Source: Agromyces sp. 3263 (GTDB lineage: Bacteria > Actinomycetota > Actinomycetes > Actinomycetales > Microbacteriaceae). From it: 64,000 nucleotides of DNA. Location: positions 1,984,001-2,048,000 of the forward strand of contig NZ_JAVDUV010000001.1 of assembly GCF_031456545.1 (NCBI RefSeq), read 5' to 3'. The translations under genes and the position numbers were made by a program. How positions within the stretch are numbered: position 1 is the stretch's first letter; every line of letters starts with the position of its first letter. This document shows positions 7,170 through 17,896 of this stretch, in pieces. Under the pieces are notes generated by a model. It searched no databases and was not told the origin of the DNA. It saw only the letters and a program-made list of their open reading frames with translations.

Positions 7170-8642
7170 CTACTGCAGCGCCGAGGTGAGCCGCGCGATG
7201 CCGTCGAGGAACGTCGCCGACGCGGGCTCCCGCTCCCACTCCTCCAGCGTCAGCTGCCGGCCGACGGCTCGATAGCCCGCCTCGACCTCGCGCATGTCGG
7301 CCACGAACGAGGCCCCGCGCACCAGCATGATCACCTCGAAGTTCAGGTTGAACGAGCGGATGTCCATGTTGCTCGAGCCGATCACCGCCACGTCGTCGTC
7401 GATCGACAGGTGCTTCGCGTGCAGGATATACGGCCCGGGATAGAGCCAGATCTGCACGCCCGCGCGCAGCAGCGCGCCGTAGTACGACCGCTGCGCGTGC
7501 CAGACCGAGCCCTGGTCGCCGATCTCCGAGACGAAGAGCTGCACGTCGAGGCCGCGCAGCCGCGCTGACGTGATCGCGTACATCATCGCCTCGTCGGGAA
7601 CGAAGTAGGGGCTCGTGATGATCACGCGCTCCTGCGCCGCGTTCACGAGCGACAGGAACAGTCGCAGGTTGTTCTCGCCGTCGAACGCCGGGCCGCTCGG
7701 CAGGATCTGGCAGTCGAGCGCGTCGGGCGAAGTGTCGAACGCGATGGCGGTGGCGGGCACGTTCTCATCGTCGACGAGGAGCTCGTCGGTCTCGGCGTAC
7801 CAGTCCGACAGGAACACCGCGTTCAGCGCCGTCACCGTCGGCCCGGTGACCCGCGCCACGAGCTCCTGCCACTGCAGGCCCCGCTTGATGTTGCTCTTGG
7901 AGTTGTAGCTGCGGTCGATGAGGTTCTGCGAGCCGGTGTAGCCGACGCGTCCGTCGACGACGACGATCTTGCGGTGGTTGCGCAGGTCGGGACGCTGGAA
8001 CTTGCCCTTGAACGGCTGCACGGGGAGCATGAAGCTCCACTTGGCGCCGATGCGGTCGAGCTCGGCGTAGGTCTCCTTGTGGGTGGCCGATCGGCCCGTG
8101 GAGATGTGGTCGAGCAGGACCCGCACCGTGACGCCCCGCTGCACGGCACGCTCCATTGCGGCGAAGAACTCCTTCGTCGTCACGTCGAGCGACACGATGA
8201 AGAACTCGACGTGCACGAAGCGCTCGGCCGTCTCGATGTCGGCGGTCATCGCGTCGATCGACGCCTGGTAGTCGCCGATCAGCGTCGCCCGGTTGCCGCC
8301 GATGACGGGAAGCGCCCCGAGCCGCTGGTTCTGCTCGGCGATCGTGGCGAACCACGTGGGCCACTGCGATCGATCCGGGGCCAGGTCGACGCCCTCGGCG
8401 CGCTCGCTGATCAGCCGGTTCACCTCGGCCTGACGCACCCGCCACTTCTTCGGCAGCTTCACGTTGCCGATGAGCAGGAACAGCAGGATGCCCACGAACG
8501 GGATCAGGAAGATCGCGAGCAGCCACGCCATCGCGGCCGTCGGCTTGCGGTCGCGAGGGATGATGATGAGCGCCGTGATGCGGATGACGAAGTCCGCCGC
8601 GACCAGGATCCACCCGATGATGGTGGCAGTCTCGGCGCTCAC
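7170..8642 (-). CDS. cls: cardiolipin synthase (phospholipase D superfamily)
   Basis: The protein has 490 residues. Two N-terminal membrane spans (residues ~8-30 and ~36-58) are followed by two PLD catalytic motifs: H223-R-K225-x4-D230 (HRKIVVVDGRVGYTGSQN) and H408-A-K410-x4-D415 (HAKHLSIDDDVAVIGSSNMD). The paired HKD motifs form one active site that condenses two phosphatidylglycerols into cardiolipin and glycerol at the inner membrane. Length and topology match bacterial ClsA. GTG start at 8642; no obvious ribosome-binding site. Confidence 0.93.
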   Translation of the reverse strand: MSAETATIIGWILVAADFVIRITALIIIPRDRKPTAAMAWLLAIFLIPFVGILLFLLIGNVKLPKKWRVRQAEVNRLISERAEGVDLAPDRSQWPTWFATIAEQNQRLGALPVIGGNRATLIGDYQASIDAMTADIETAERFVHVEFFIVSLDVTTKEFFAAMERAVQRGVTVRVLLDHISTGRSATHKETYAELDRIGAKWSFMLPVQPFKGKFQRPDLRNHRKIVVVDGRVGYTGSQNLIDRSYNSKSNIKRGLQWQELVARVTGPTVTALNAVFLSDWYAETDELLVDDENVPATAIAFDTSPDALDCQILPSGPAFDGENNLRLFLSLVNAAQERVIITSPYFVPDEAMMYAITSARLRGLDVQLFVSEIGDQGSVWHAQRSYYGALLRAGVQIWLYPGPYILHAKHLSIDDDVAVIGSSNMDIRSFNLNFEVIMLVRGASFVADMREVEAGYRAVGRQLTLEEWEREPASATFLDGIARLTSALQ

Positions 8643-8809
8643 GAACGCCCGGTCGTTCGATGTGTCGCTGCAGCACCGGCCATGGCGCCCTCCCCAGTAC
8701 GGTCGCTCTCGCCGCCCGCCTCGCTCAGACGGCCGGTCGGTTGTCTGAGTATGGCACCGGCATCGCGGCCGTCAAAGCGTCGCCGCGCTCGAGTGACGCA
8801 GCGGGACGC

Positions 8810-10288
<1,479 letters not shown>

Positions 10289-10402
10289 TCACGCCACCGG
10301 TCGCGCGGCACCATCGACGTCGCCGTCGTCGCATCCACTGGACGGTCCGGGCCGCCGACCGACCCACGGCCGGCGGTGCACTCCACACGAAGGAGCACAC
10401 GT

Positions 10403-11860
10403 ATGCAGAAGCACACGGTGATCGGCGCGGCATCCGCCGTGGCCATCGCCATCGGCCTGATGGGGGCCGCGGTCGCACCGGCCGCAGCCGCTACCGGACC
10501 CGAATCCACATACCTCGTACTCGCGCCGCAGGGCAAGAGCACGGCGAAGGCCGCGGCCCGCGTGACCGCAGCTGGCGGCACCGTCGTCGCCGCCTACGAC
10601 CAGATCGGCGTGCTCGTCGCGAAGTCGACGAACACCCGCTTCGCCGCCGCAGCGGCCGGTTCGGGCGTCGAGTCGATCGCCGCCACCGATGGGCTCGGCA
10701 CGACGCTCATCGATGACGAGGTCAGCGACGTCGTCGGCAGCGCGACGGCAGAGGCCACGGGCGACCCCACGCAGGAGCCGCTGTGGAACTCGCAGTGGGA
10801 CATGGCCCAGATCGACGTGCCCGCAGCGCACGCCATCACGACGGGTGACCCGTCGATCGTGGTCGGCGTGCTCGACTCCGGCATCTCGCCGACGCACCCC
10901 GACCTCGCCTCGCAGATCGCGTTCGACCAGAGCGCCTCGTGCATCGGCGGCGTGGTCGACACGAGCGTCGCGGCGTGGAGCCCGACGACCTCCGACCACG
11001 GCACCCACGTCGCGGGCACCATCGCTGGCGCCATCAACGGCGTGGGAATCGCCGGCGTCGCGCCGGGCGTGAAGGTCGCCTCCGTCAAGGTCGTCGATGA
11101 CGACGGGTTCATCTACCCCGAGGCCGCGGTCTGCGCGTACCTCTGGGCGGCCGACCACGGCATGCCGATCACGAACAACAGCTACTTCATCGACCCGTGG
11201 GAGTTCAACTGCGTGAACGACCCGCGCCAGCGTCCGGTCTGGCAGGCCGTGCAGCGGGCGCTGCGGTACTCGTCGGCGCAGGGCACCCTCACGGTCGCCT
11301 CCGCGGGCAACAGCAACGTCGACCTCCAGCACAAGTTCGTCGACTCCTCGAGCCCCAACGACGGCAGCTACCCCATCGAGGACCGCACCATCACCGGTGC
11401 CTGCCGCGACCTGCCGGCTGAGGCGGCCGGCGTCCTGACGGTGTCGGCGGTCGGCCCCACCGAGCAGAAGAGCTACTACTCGTCGTACGGCCAGGGCGTC
11501 GTCGACGTGACGGCTCCCGGCGGCGACACCCGGTTCCGCACCGGCGGCGCCTCGTCGACGCTCACCGATGGCATCCTCTCGACCACGTGGAGCCCGGTGA
11601 CGGGGAACGGGTGGGGATACAAGCAGGGCACGTCGATGGCCGGCCCGCACGCGGCCGGTGTCGCGGCGCTCGCCCTCTCGGCCCACCCGGGCATGAACCC
11701 CGGGCAGCTCGCCTCGTTCCTCGAGCGCACGGCGACGCCGCTGGAGTGCCCCGTCGGCGTGTACGAGCCGCGTCCGGGCTTCCCGGCCACGTGCACCGGC
11801 GGCGAGCGCAACTCCTTCTACGGAGCCGGCAACGTCAACGCGCTCAACGTCGTGCAGTAG
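10403..11860 (+). CDS. secreted subtilisin-like serine protease (S8 family)
   Basis: The protein has 485 residues. A signal peptide (residues 1-30, ending APAAAA) is followed by a short inhibitor-like propeptide (~34-105) and an S8 catalytic domain. The triad is visible: D158 in VVGVLDSGI, H199 in DHGTHVAGTIAG, and S411 in GTSMAGPHAAGVAAL. The oxyanion Asn is N303 (SAGNSN). Several cysteines in the mature domain suggest disulfides outside the cell. The ribosome-binding site GAAGGAG at 10389-10395 fixes the start. There is no cell-wall anchor. Confidence 0.93.
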   Translation: MQKHTVIGAASAVAIAIGLMGAAVAPAAAATGPESTYLVLAPQGKSTAKAAARVTAAGGTVVAAYDQIGVLVAKSTNTRFAAAAAGSGVESIAATDGLGTTLIDDEVSDVVGSATAEATGDPTQEPLWNSQWDMAQIDVPAAHAITTGDPSIVVGVLDSGISPTHPDLASQIAFDQSASCIGGVVDTSVAAWSPTTSDHGTHVAGTIAGAINGVGIAGVAPGVKVASVKVVDDDGFIYPEAAVCAYLWAADHGMPITNNSYFIDPWEFNCVNDPRQRPVWQAVQRALRYSSAQGTLTVASAGNSNVDLQHKFVDSSSPNDGSYPIEDRTITGACRDLPAEAAGVLTVSAVGPTEQKSYYSSYGQGVVDVTAPGGDTRFRTGGASSTLTDGILSTTWSPVTGNGWGYKQGTSMAGPHAAGVAALALSAHPGMNPGQLASFLERTATPLECPVGVYEPRPGFPATCTGGERNSFYGAGNVNALNVVQ

Positions 11861-11882
11861 CGACCTGAGCGGATGACGCCGC

Positions 11883-11912
11883 GAGGGGCCGGGCCGAGAG
11901 GTCCGGCCCCTC
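11883..11912 (+). terminator. terminator-like hairpin after subtilase gene
   Basis: GAGGGGCCGGGCC pairs with GGTCCGGCCCCTC around the loop GAGA (12 of 13 pairs). It starts 22 nt after the stop codon. No T run follows, as is usual in very GC-rich genomes. Confidence 0.6.
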
Positions 11913-11968
11913 GTGCATGCCGCCGCGTCCATCATGGGCCGCCGAAGGGGCCCACGATAAGGTTGAGT

Positions 11969-12514
11969 GTGACCGCAGACCAATCAGCACCCGAGGGCGA
12001 GGCGTCACTCGCCGACGAACCCGAGGTGCGGCAGGCACTGGCCGAAGCCGATCGCGCATCCGTCGCGTCGGTCGTGTCGGGGCATCCGTCGTCACCTCTC
12101 GCGTGGGCCGAGCTGGCCGACCTGGCCGATTCCGAAGGCCATGCCATCGATGCGTTCGCGTACGCGGCCGTCGCCGTGGAGCTCGCCCGCGAGCAACTCT
12201 CGGCCGCCGGGTGGCAGCCGGGCGGCGCCGTGAGCTGGTCCGACGAGCCGAACCGCGCCTACCTCAGGGCGCTCGACGCGCAGCGCCGGGCCGCCGAGCA
12301 CCTCGGCCTCGAGGGGCACGCCGCCCGCCTGGCCGACGAGCTGGCCGCGGCCGACGCGTCCGCGCCGGCGCGCATCGCGTCGGAGTTCACCCCCACGCAG
12401 ATGATGCCGATCGTGGCATCCGCCGGTCGCTTCGAACCGGCCACCGGATTCGATGCCCCCACCGGCGAGCCGCTCGCCGAACCCACCGCCGTCGACGCGG
12501 CAGGAGAGGACTGA
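11969..12514 (+). CDS. DUF3151-family protein
   Basis: The protein has 181 residues. The block [37 protein letters not shown], then [26 protein letters not shown] matches DUF3151, an actinobacterial family of unknown function that often precedes purA. The C-terminal ~45 residues are a low-complexity extension. I take GTG 11969 as start: the -10-like TAAGGT (11958-11963) ends 5 nt before it. TTG 11963 is an in-frame alternative. The stop is 1 nt before purA, so the two genes are almost certainly co-transcribed. Confidence 0.8.
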   Translation: MTADQSAPEGEASLADEPEVRQALAEADRASVASVVSGHPSSPLAWAELADLADSEGHAIDAFAYAAVAVELAREQLSAAGWQPGGAVSWSDEPNRAYLRALDAQRRAAEHLGLEGHAARLADELAAADASAPARIASEFTPTQMMPIVASAGRFEPATGFDAPTGEPLAEPTAVDAAGED

Positions 12515-12515
12515 C

Positions 12516-13802
12516 ATGCCCGCAGCCGTACTCATCGGAGCGCAATGGGGCGACGAGGGCAAGGGCAAGGCGACCGACCTGCTGGGTTCCCGGCTCGATT
12601 ACGTCGTGAAGTTCAACGGCGGCAACAACGCCGGGCACACGGTCGTCGTCGGCGACGAGAAGTACGCCCTGCACCTGCTGCCGTCGGGCATCCTCACGCC
12701 GGGCGTCGTGCCGGTGATCGCCAACGGAGTGGTCGTCGACATCGAGGTGCTGTTCGAGGAGCTCGAGGGGCTCGAGAGCCGTGGGGTGGATGTCTCGAAG
12801 CTCCGCGTCTCGGCGAACGCGCACCTCATCACCCAGTACCACCGCACGCTCGACAAGGTCACCGAGCGCTTCCTCGGCAAGCGCCAGATCGGCACGACCG
12901 GCCGCGGTATCGGCCCGGCCTACGCCGACAAGATCAACCGCGTCGGCCTCCGCATGCAGGACCTCTTCGACGAGAACATCCTGCGGCAGAAGGTCGAGGG
13001 CGCCCTCGACCAGAAGAACCACCTGCTCGTGAAGGTCTACAACCGGCGTGCCATCGGCGTCGATGAGGTGGTCGACGACCTGCTCGGCTACGTCGAGCGA
13101 CTGCGGCCGATGGTCACCGACACGTCGCTGCTGCTGCACCAAGCGCTCGAGCGCGGCGAGACCGTGCTCTTCGAGGGCGGCCAGGCGACCATGCTCGACG
13201 TCGACCACGGCACGTACCCGTTCGTCACGTCGTCGAACGCCACGAGCGGCGGCGCGGTCACCGGCTCGGGCATCGCGCCGAACCGGATCGACCGGGTCAT
13301 CGCGGTCGTGAAGGCCTACACCACCCGCGTCGGCGCCGGCCCGTTCCCGACCGAGCTCTTCGACGAGTGGGGCGAGTTCCTCAGCGAGAAGGGCCATGAG
13401 TTCGGCACCACCACGGGGCGTCGCCGCCGCACCGGCTGGTACGACGCGCCCATCGCCCGCTACGCGTCGCGGGTCAACGGCGTCACCGACTTCGTGCTGA
13501 CGAAGCTCGACGTGCTCACGGGCCTCGAGCGCATCCCGGTCGCGGTGGCCTACGAGGTCGACGGCCAGCGCGTCGACGAGGTGCCGGTGTCGCAGTCCGA
13601 CTTCCACCATGCCACTCCCGTCTACGAGGAGTTCCCCGGCTGGCAGGAGGACATCTCGGGTGCACGCTCGTTCGAGGAGCTGCCCGCGAATGCGCAGGCC
13701 TACGTGCGCGAGCTCGAGGCCATGAGCGGGTCCCGCATCTCGGCGATCGGCGTCGGCCCCGGCCGCGAGGAGATCGTGCAGTTGCACGACCTGCTCGACT
13801 GA
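12516..13802 (+). CDS. purA: adenylosuccinate synthetase
   Basis: The 428-residue cytoplasmic enzyme joins IMP and aspartate using GTP, the first step from IMP to AMP. The GTP-binding loop [18 protein letters not shown] is at the N-terminus; [25 protein letters not shown], the phosphate-binding [23 protein letters not shown] and [11 protein letters not shown] are all present. Length is normal. The ATG follows the DUF3151 stop by one base and has a GGAGAGGA ribosome-binding site inside that gene's end. Confidence 0.97.
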   Translation: MPAAVLIGAQWGDEGKGKATDLLGSRLDYVVKFNGGNNAGHTVVVGDEKYALHLLPSGILTPGVVPVIANGVVVDIEVLFEELEGLESRGVDVSKLRVSANAHLITQYHRTLDKVTERFLGKRQIGTTGRGIGPAYADKINRVGLRMQDLFDENILRQKVEGALDQKNHLLVKVYNRRAIGVDEVVDDLLGYVERLRPMVTDTSLLLHQALERGETVLFEGGQATMLDVDHGTYPFVTSSNATSGGAVTGSGIAPNRIDRVIAVVKAYTTRVGAGPFPTELFDEWGEFLSEKGHEFGTTTGRRRRTGWYDAPIARYASRVNGVTDFVLTKLDVLTGLERIPVAVAYEVDGQRVDEVPVSQSDFHHATPVYEEFPGWQEDISGARSFEELPANAQAYVRELEAMSGSRISAIGVGPGREEIVQLHDLLD

Positions 13803-13810
13803 GGCGCGAC

Positions 13811-14461
13811 ATGACCGCCCGCCGCCCTGCCGACGAGCCGCTCGTCGGCCGATACATCCGCCTCACGCCGTTCTCGAACGACGACATCCCCGAGCTGTAC
13901 CGCGCGCTGGGACGCCCCGAGGTGTTCGCCGGTGGGTTCGGAGGCGGACCGGCTGGGCAGCCGACCGATCTCGCCGCGTTCGAGGCGTTCGCGCTCCGCT
14001 CCTACGCGCCCGCGTCCGACGCCCTCCCGTTCACCGTGCGCCTCGAGGGGGGACCCGACCACGGCACCGTGGTCGGCGCCACGAAGCTCGGCGACCTCGA
14101 CCTGCCGAACGAGTCGGCGCACATCGGCTGGACCGGCTACGACCCGAGGGTCTGGGGCACCGCCGTGAATCCCGAGGCGAAGCTGCTGCTGCTCGGGCTC
14201 GCGTTCGACCACGGCTTCGGCCGGGTGAAGCTCCAGGCCGACGCGCGCAACGCGCGATCCCGTGCGGCCATCCTCAAGCTCGGCGCGCAGTTCGAGGGGC
14301 TCGCCCGCCGGCACAAGCCGCGGGCCGACGGCACCTGGCGGGACTCGGCGATCTTCTCGATCATCGTCGACGAGTGGCCGGCGGTGCGCGCGGGGCTCGA
14401 GGCACGACTGGACGCCCGGGGCGGCGAGCCCGTGCTGCTCGAGGTCAGCCCGCGAGGTTGA
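13811..14461 (+). CDS. GNAT-family N-acetyltransferase (RimJ/RimL-like)
   Basis: The protein has 216 residues with the layout of RimJ/RimL acetyltransferases: RYIRLTPFSNDDIPELYRALG at the N-terminus, AHIGWTGYDPRVWGTAVNPEAKLLLLGLAFDH (the acetyl-CoA-binding region), and VKLQADARNARSRAAILKLGAQFEGLARRH with the conserved N-x-R-S motif. The substrate may be a protein N-terminus or a small amine. It starts 8 bp after purA on the same strand and its last 17 bp overlap the convergent TauE/SafE gene. Confidence 0.85.
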   Translation: MTARRPADEPLVGRYIRLTPFSNDDIPELYRALGRPEVFAGGFGGGPAGQPTDLAAFEAFALRSYAPASDALPFTVRLEGGPDHGTVVGATKLGDLDLPNESAHIGWTGYDPRVWGTAVNPEAKLLLLGLAFDHGFGRVKLQADARNARSRAAILKLGAQFEGLARRHKPRADGTWRDSAIFSIIVDEWPAVRAGLEARLDARGGEPVLLEVSPRG

Positions 14462-15185
14462 TCGCGCCGTCGACGATGGCGACCACACCGCCCAGGTAGG
14501 CGATCGCGATGACGCCGGCGCGGGCGGCACGGTGCCCGATGCGCGCGTGGAGCAGCTCACCGAGCGCGAGCCCGACGAGCAGCGCGGCGATCGAGACCGG
14601 CCAGACACCCGCGTCGACCTCGGGCATCGCCCAGCCCGACGCGGCGAGCTTGCCGACGAGCGAGCTGAGGCCGATGACCACGAAGTACGGCTGCGCGGTC
14701 GCGGCGAAGCCCGCCTGCGGCCAGCGCGTCGCGACGGCATAGACGCTCAGGGCGGGCCCGCCCACGCCGGCGGCGGCGTTCATGAATCCGGATGTCGCAC
14801 CCGCGACGATCGCGGGCGTCCGCCCCGTGGCGACGTGCTCGGTGCGGGTCACGGCCAGCGACACCGTGAGCGCCACGATCACCAGGATGCCGATGCCGAG
14901 CTGCAGCACCGGCCCCTGCAGCCGCGCGGCGACCAGCGCTCCGATGACCGTGCCGGCGACGGCGGGCACGACCAGCCAGCGGAACCGCGGCCAGTCGATG
15001 TGCCGCCAGACCCGCGGCAGGATCAGGAGCGACGACAGCACGGCGCAGGCGTTGACGATGATCACCCCGTCGAACGGCCCGAGGAGCACGACGAGCGCGG
15101 GCGCGGCGATGAGGGCGAACCCCATGCCGGTGACGCGCTGGGCGAACGCACCCACGAGCACCGAGACGGCGACGGGCAGGAGCAC
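14445..15185 (-). CDS. TauE/SafE-family sulfite/anion exporter
   Basis: The 246-residue protein has about eight hydrophobic spans arranged as two similar halves. FAQRVTGMGFALIAAPALVVLLGP and GATSGFMNAAAGVGGPALSVYA are the paired family motifs. Members move sulfite, sulfoacetate or other organosulfur anions; the substrate here is unknown. The GTG start at 15185 has TAGGCT (15197-15192) 6 nt upstream, a leaderless arrangement. Confidence 0.87.
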   Translation of the reverse strand: MLLPVAVSVLVGAFAQRVTGMGFALIAAPALVVLLGPFDGVIIVNACAVLSSLLILPRVWRHIDWPRFRWLVVPAVAGTVIGALVAARLQGPVLQLGIGILVIVALTVSLAVTRTEHVATGRTPAIVAGATSGFMNAAAGVGGPALSVYAVATRWPQAGFAATAQPYFVVIGLSSLVGKLAASGWAMPEVDAGVWPVSIAALLVGLALGELLHARIGHRAARAGVIAIAYLGGVVAIVDGAINLAG

Positions 15186-15228
15186 CGGGCAAGCCTACTG
15201 GCGCCCGTGGGCGCGGCGCCGGCGTGCC

Positions 15229-16713
15229 TCAGGCGGCCCCGCGGTGCCGCGCCGCCTCGGGAACGTGCAGCCGGGTCAGGAACGCATCGGCACCACGGGG
15301 CGCGCCGCGGCGGTCGTTGCGCGACACGAGCACGGTGACGAGCACGGCGAGCGGCACCGTCCAGGCGGCGGGCTGTTCGAGGAACGGGCGGATGCCGGGC
15401 GCCCACGTCGCCAGCGCGGAGCCGCCGAGGATCGCCGCCCCCGAGAGCACCGCGCCCGTCAGCATGCCCGCGACGGCGCCCCGCGCGGTGAGCCCGCGCC
15501 ACCAGATCCCGAGGATGAGCACGGGTGCGAGCGTCGACGCGGTGAACGCGAACACGAGTCCCACGCTGCCGGCGAGCCCCGTCGACTCGGTCGCGAGCGC
15601 CACCACCAGCGGCACGAACGTGGAGATCACCGCGGCGATGCGGAAGCCGCGCACGCTGCCGCCGAGGAGGTCCTGGCTGATCACGCCGGCAAGCGACACC
15701 ACGAGGCCCGACGACGTGGAGAGGAATGCCGCGAAGGCGCCGGCGATCACGAGCGCGGTGAGCACCTGGCCGACCGGCCCGGGCACCAGCCGGTCGGGGA
15801 GGAGCAGGATGAGCGCATCGGACTCGCCGGGCGCGGCCAGGTCGGGCGCGAACGCCCGCCCGAGGAACCCGAATGCCGTGGGGAACAGGTAGAACACCGA
15901 GAGCAGCACGAGCACGATCACCGTGGTGCGCCGCGCGGCGACCCCGTCGGGGTTCGTGTAGAAGCGCACGAGCACGTGGGGGAGCCCGAGGGTGCCGAAG
16001 AGCAACGCCACCATGAGCGACACCGTGCGGTAGCCGTCGAGGTCGCCCGGTCCGGCCGATGCCGGGAACGCCTCGGCCGGGGTGAGCTGCGCGGGCGGCT
16101 CCCCGCCGTTCACGACGAGCAGCACCACGAACACCGGCACGGCGAGCGCGGTGAGCTTCAGCCAGAACTGGAACGCCTGCACGAAGGTGATCGACCGCAT
16201 GCCGCCGGCCGCCACGACGACCGCCACGATGACGGCCACCGCGAGCGACCCCGCCCACGCCGGCAGTCCCGTCGTGATCCGCACGGTCAAGGCGGCGCCC
16301 TGCAGCTGCGGCACGATGTAGAACCACCCGATGACGATCACGAGCAGGCTCGTCACGCGCCGCGCCGCGGTGGACTCGAGCCGGGCCTCGGTGAAGTCGG
16401 GGATCGTGTAGGCGCCCGAGCGGCGCAGCGGCGCCGCCACGAACAGCAGGAGCATCAGGTAGCCCGCCGTGTACCCGATCGGGAACCACAGCGCCGCGGA
16501 TCCGGTCAGCAGGATGAGGCCCGCGATGCCCAGGAACGACGCGGCCGACAGGTATTCGCCGCCGATCGCCGACGCGTTCCACCACGGCCGTACCGTGCGG
16601 CTGGCGACGTAGAAGTCGCTCGTCGTGCGCGAGACGCGCAGTCCGTAGAACCCGATGAGCGCCGACGCGAGGGCCACCACGATGATCGCCGTGTAGCCGA
16701 TGACCGGGTTCAC
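15229..16713 (-). CDS. sodium:solute symporter, ActP-like cation/acetate symporter
   Basis: The 494-residue protein has 13 predicted spans. FYVASRTVRPWWNASAIGGEYLSAASFLGIAGLI is the diagnostic N-terminal block of acetate/monocarboxylate symporters of the SSS family; LPHVLVRFYTNPDGVAARRTT and AFLSTSSGLVVSLAGVISQDLL are also conserved. It should take up a short carboxylate with Na+. The GTG start at 16713 has a strong AGGAGG and overlaps the upstream small membrane protein (GTGA). It is the last gene of the LytS-LytR-small membrane protein-SSS operon. Confidence 0.9.
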   Translation of the reverse strand: MNPVIGYTAIIVVALASALIGFYGLRVSRTTSDFYVASRTVRPWWNASAIGGEYLSAASFLGIAGLILLTGSAALWFPIGYTAGYLMLLLFVAAPLRRSGAYTIPDFTEARLESTAARRVTSLLVIVIGWFYIVPQLQGAALTVRITTGLPAWAGSLAVAVIVAVVVAAGGMRSITFVQAFQFWLKLTALAVPVFVVLLVVNGGEPPAQLTPAEAFPASAGPGDLDGYRTVSLMVALLFGTLGLPHVLVRFYTNPDGVAARRTTVIVLVLLSVFYLFPTAFGFLGRAFAPDLAAPGESDALILLLPDRLVPGPVGQVLTALVIAGAFAAFLSTSSGLVVSLAGVISQDLLGGSVRGFRIAAVISTFVPLVVALATESTGLAGSVGLVFAFTASTLAPVLILGIWWRGLTARGAVAGMLTGAVLSGAAILGGSALATWAPGIRPFLEQPAAWTVPLAVLVTVLVSRNDRRGAPRGADAFLTRLHVPEAARHRGAA

Positions 16714-17150
16714 TCCTCCTCCACGAGCGAGCGATAGCGAGCCTCGTTGCGCGAGGCGGCGCGCACGTAGAGCGCGCCCACGGTGATCGCGAGGGGGTAG
16801 ACGCCCGCGCCGAGGAGCAGCCATGACAGCGGCACGCCGATCACGAACGTGGTGTCGAGCTGCGGCACGAGCGCGATGGCCAGCACGAACAGCGCCGTCG
16901 CGACCGCGAAGCCGACGGCGAACACGACGCCGAGCCGCAGCTGCGACCGGATCAACGACCGCACGTACACGCCTGCGATGTCGCTCGTGGGCGCCTCGCG
17001 TCCGGCCTGGGTGTGCGGGCGAGCGGATGCCCCGGGCGAGCCGGCGTGGGGTGCGGTCACGCGTACCCGGGCGGGCGGCCTCCGGCCATCGGTGGAACCG
17101 GGAGGACGCGCCGGCCCCGCGGCATCCGATCGACGGTCGTCGTCGCTCAT
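16710..17150 (-). CDS. small two-span membrane protein (DUF485-like partner of symporter)
   Basis: The protein has 146 residues. The first ~75 are polar and low-complexity, rich in Pro, Arg and Ala. Two membrane spans follow (LGVVFAVGFAVATALFVLAIAL and GVPLSWLLLGAGVYPLAITVGALYV), then a charged tail (ASRNEARYRSLVEEE). The two-span layout directly ahead of an SSS symporter matches the DUF485/DUF4212 accessory subunits found with ActP-type transporters; the sequence itself is not a clear match. It is linked by 4-base overlaps to the LytTR regulator gene before it and the symporter after it. Confidence 0.7.
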   Translation of the reverse strand: MSDDDRRSDAAGPARPPGSTDGRRPPARVRVTAPHAGSPGASARPHTQAGREAPTSDIAGVYVRSLIRSQLRLGVVFAVGFAVATALFVLAIALVPQLDTTFVIGVPLSWLLLGAGVYPLAITVGALYVRAASRNEARYRSLVEEE

Positions 17151-17896
17151 GATCTCGGCCGGATGGTCGCCGACTCGAGCCGCTCGCGCAGGGCGGGCAG
17201 CAGCCGCCGGCTCACGGGCAGCTCGGCCGCGCCCACCGTGACGCTCGGGTGGTCGCCGCCGAGCCGGATGCGCGTGAGGTGCGGGATCGCCACGAGGTAC
17301 GAGCGGTGCACCCGCACGAATGCGTCGCTCCACTGCCGCTCGAGGTCGGACATCGGCACGCGCACGAGGTAGCTCGCCTCCTCGGTGTGCAGCCGCGCGT
17401 AGTCGCCCTGCGCCTGCACGTAGCGCACCTCGTCGCGGCGGATCATCCGCGTCGTGCCGCCCAGGGTGACCGCGATCATCTCGGGCTGCGCATCGGATGC
17501 CGCGGCGCCGGCGTGCACGGCCGCCGAGGCCTTGAGCGCCTCGACGATGCGGGTCACCGAGCGGTGCAGGCGTTCGGTGCGCACGGGCTTCAACAGGTAG
17601 TCGACGGCGGCGAGGTCGAACGCCTCGAGCGCGCCCTCCTCGTCGGCGGTGACGAACACGAGGGCGGGCCGCCGCTCGAAGCGCTGCATCGCCCGGGCCA
17701 GGTCGAACCCGTTGAGGCCGGGCATGTGGATGTCGAGGAACGCGGCATCGACCGGCTCCCGTGTGAGCAGACGGATGGCCTCGGCGCCCGACGCGGCCTG
17801 GTGGATGACGCCGATGCGTGGGTCCTGTCCGAGCAGGAACGCCAGCTCGTCGATCGCAGGCTGCTCGTCGTCGGCGATGAGCACGGAGATCGTCAT
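17147..17896 (-). CDS. LytTR-family response regulator
   Basis: The protein has 249 residues. The receiver domain (residues ~1-120) has the acidic pair DDE near residues 9-11, the phospho-acceptor Asp in AFLDIHMPGLNG, and the conserved Lys in DYLLKPV. The C-terminal LytTR DNA-binding domain (~140-245) includes VRYVQAQGDYARLHTEEASYLVR and FVRVHRSYLVAIPHLTRIR. It is coupled to the sensor kinase by a 4-base overlap. Related LytS/LytTR systems control carboxylate (pyruvate, acetate) uptake, which fits both flanking transporters. Confidence 0.92.
   Translation of the reverse strand: MTISVLIADDEQPAIDELAFLLGQDPRIGVIHQAASGAEAIRLLTREPVDAAFLDIHMPGLNGFDLARAMQRFERRPALVFVTADEEGALEAFDLAAVDYLLKPVRTERLHRSVTRIVEALKASAAVHAGAAASDAQPEMIAVTLGGTTRMIRRDEVRYVQAQGDYARLHTEEASYLVRVPMSDLERQWSDAFVRVHRSYLVAIPHLTRIRLGGDHPSVTVGAAELPVSRRLLPALRERLESATIRPRS

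Noticed and set aside
14782..16737. Forward-strand open frame of ~650 codons, Arg/Glu/His-rich
   Set aside because: Antisense to TauE/SafE and the SSS symporter; no plausible protein features.
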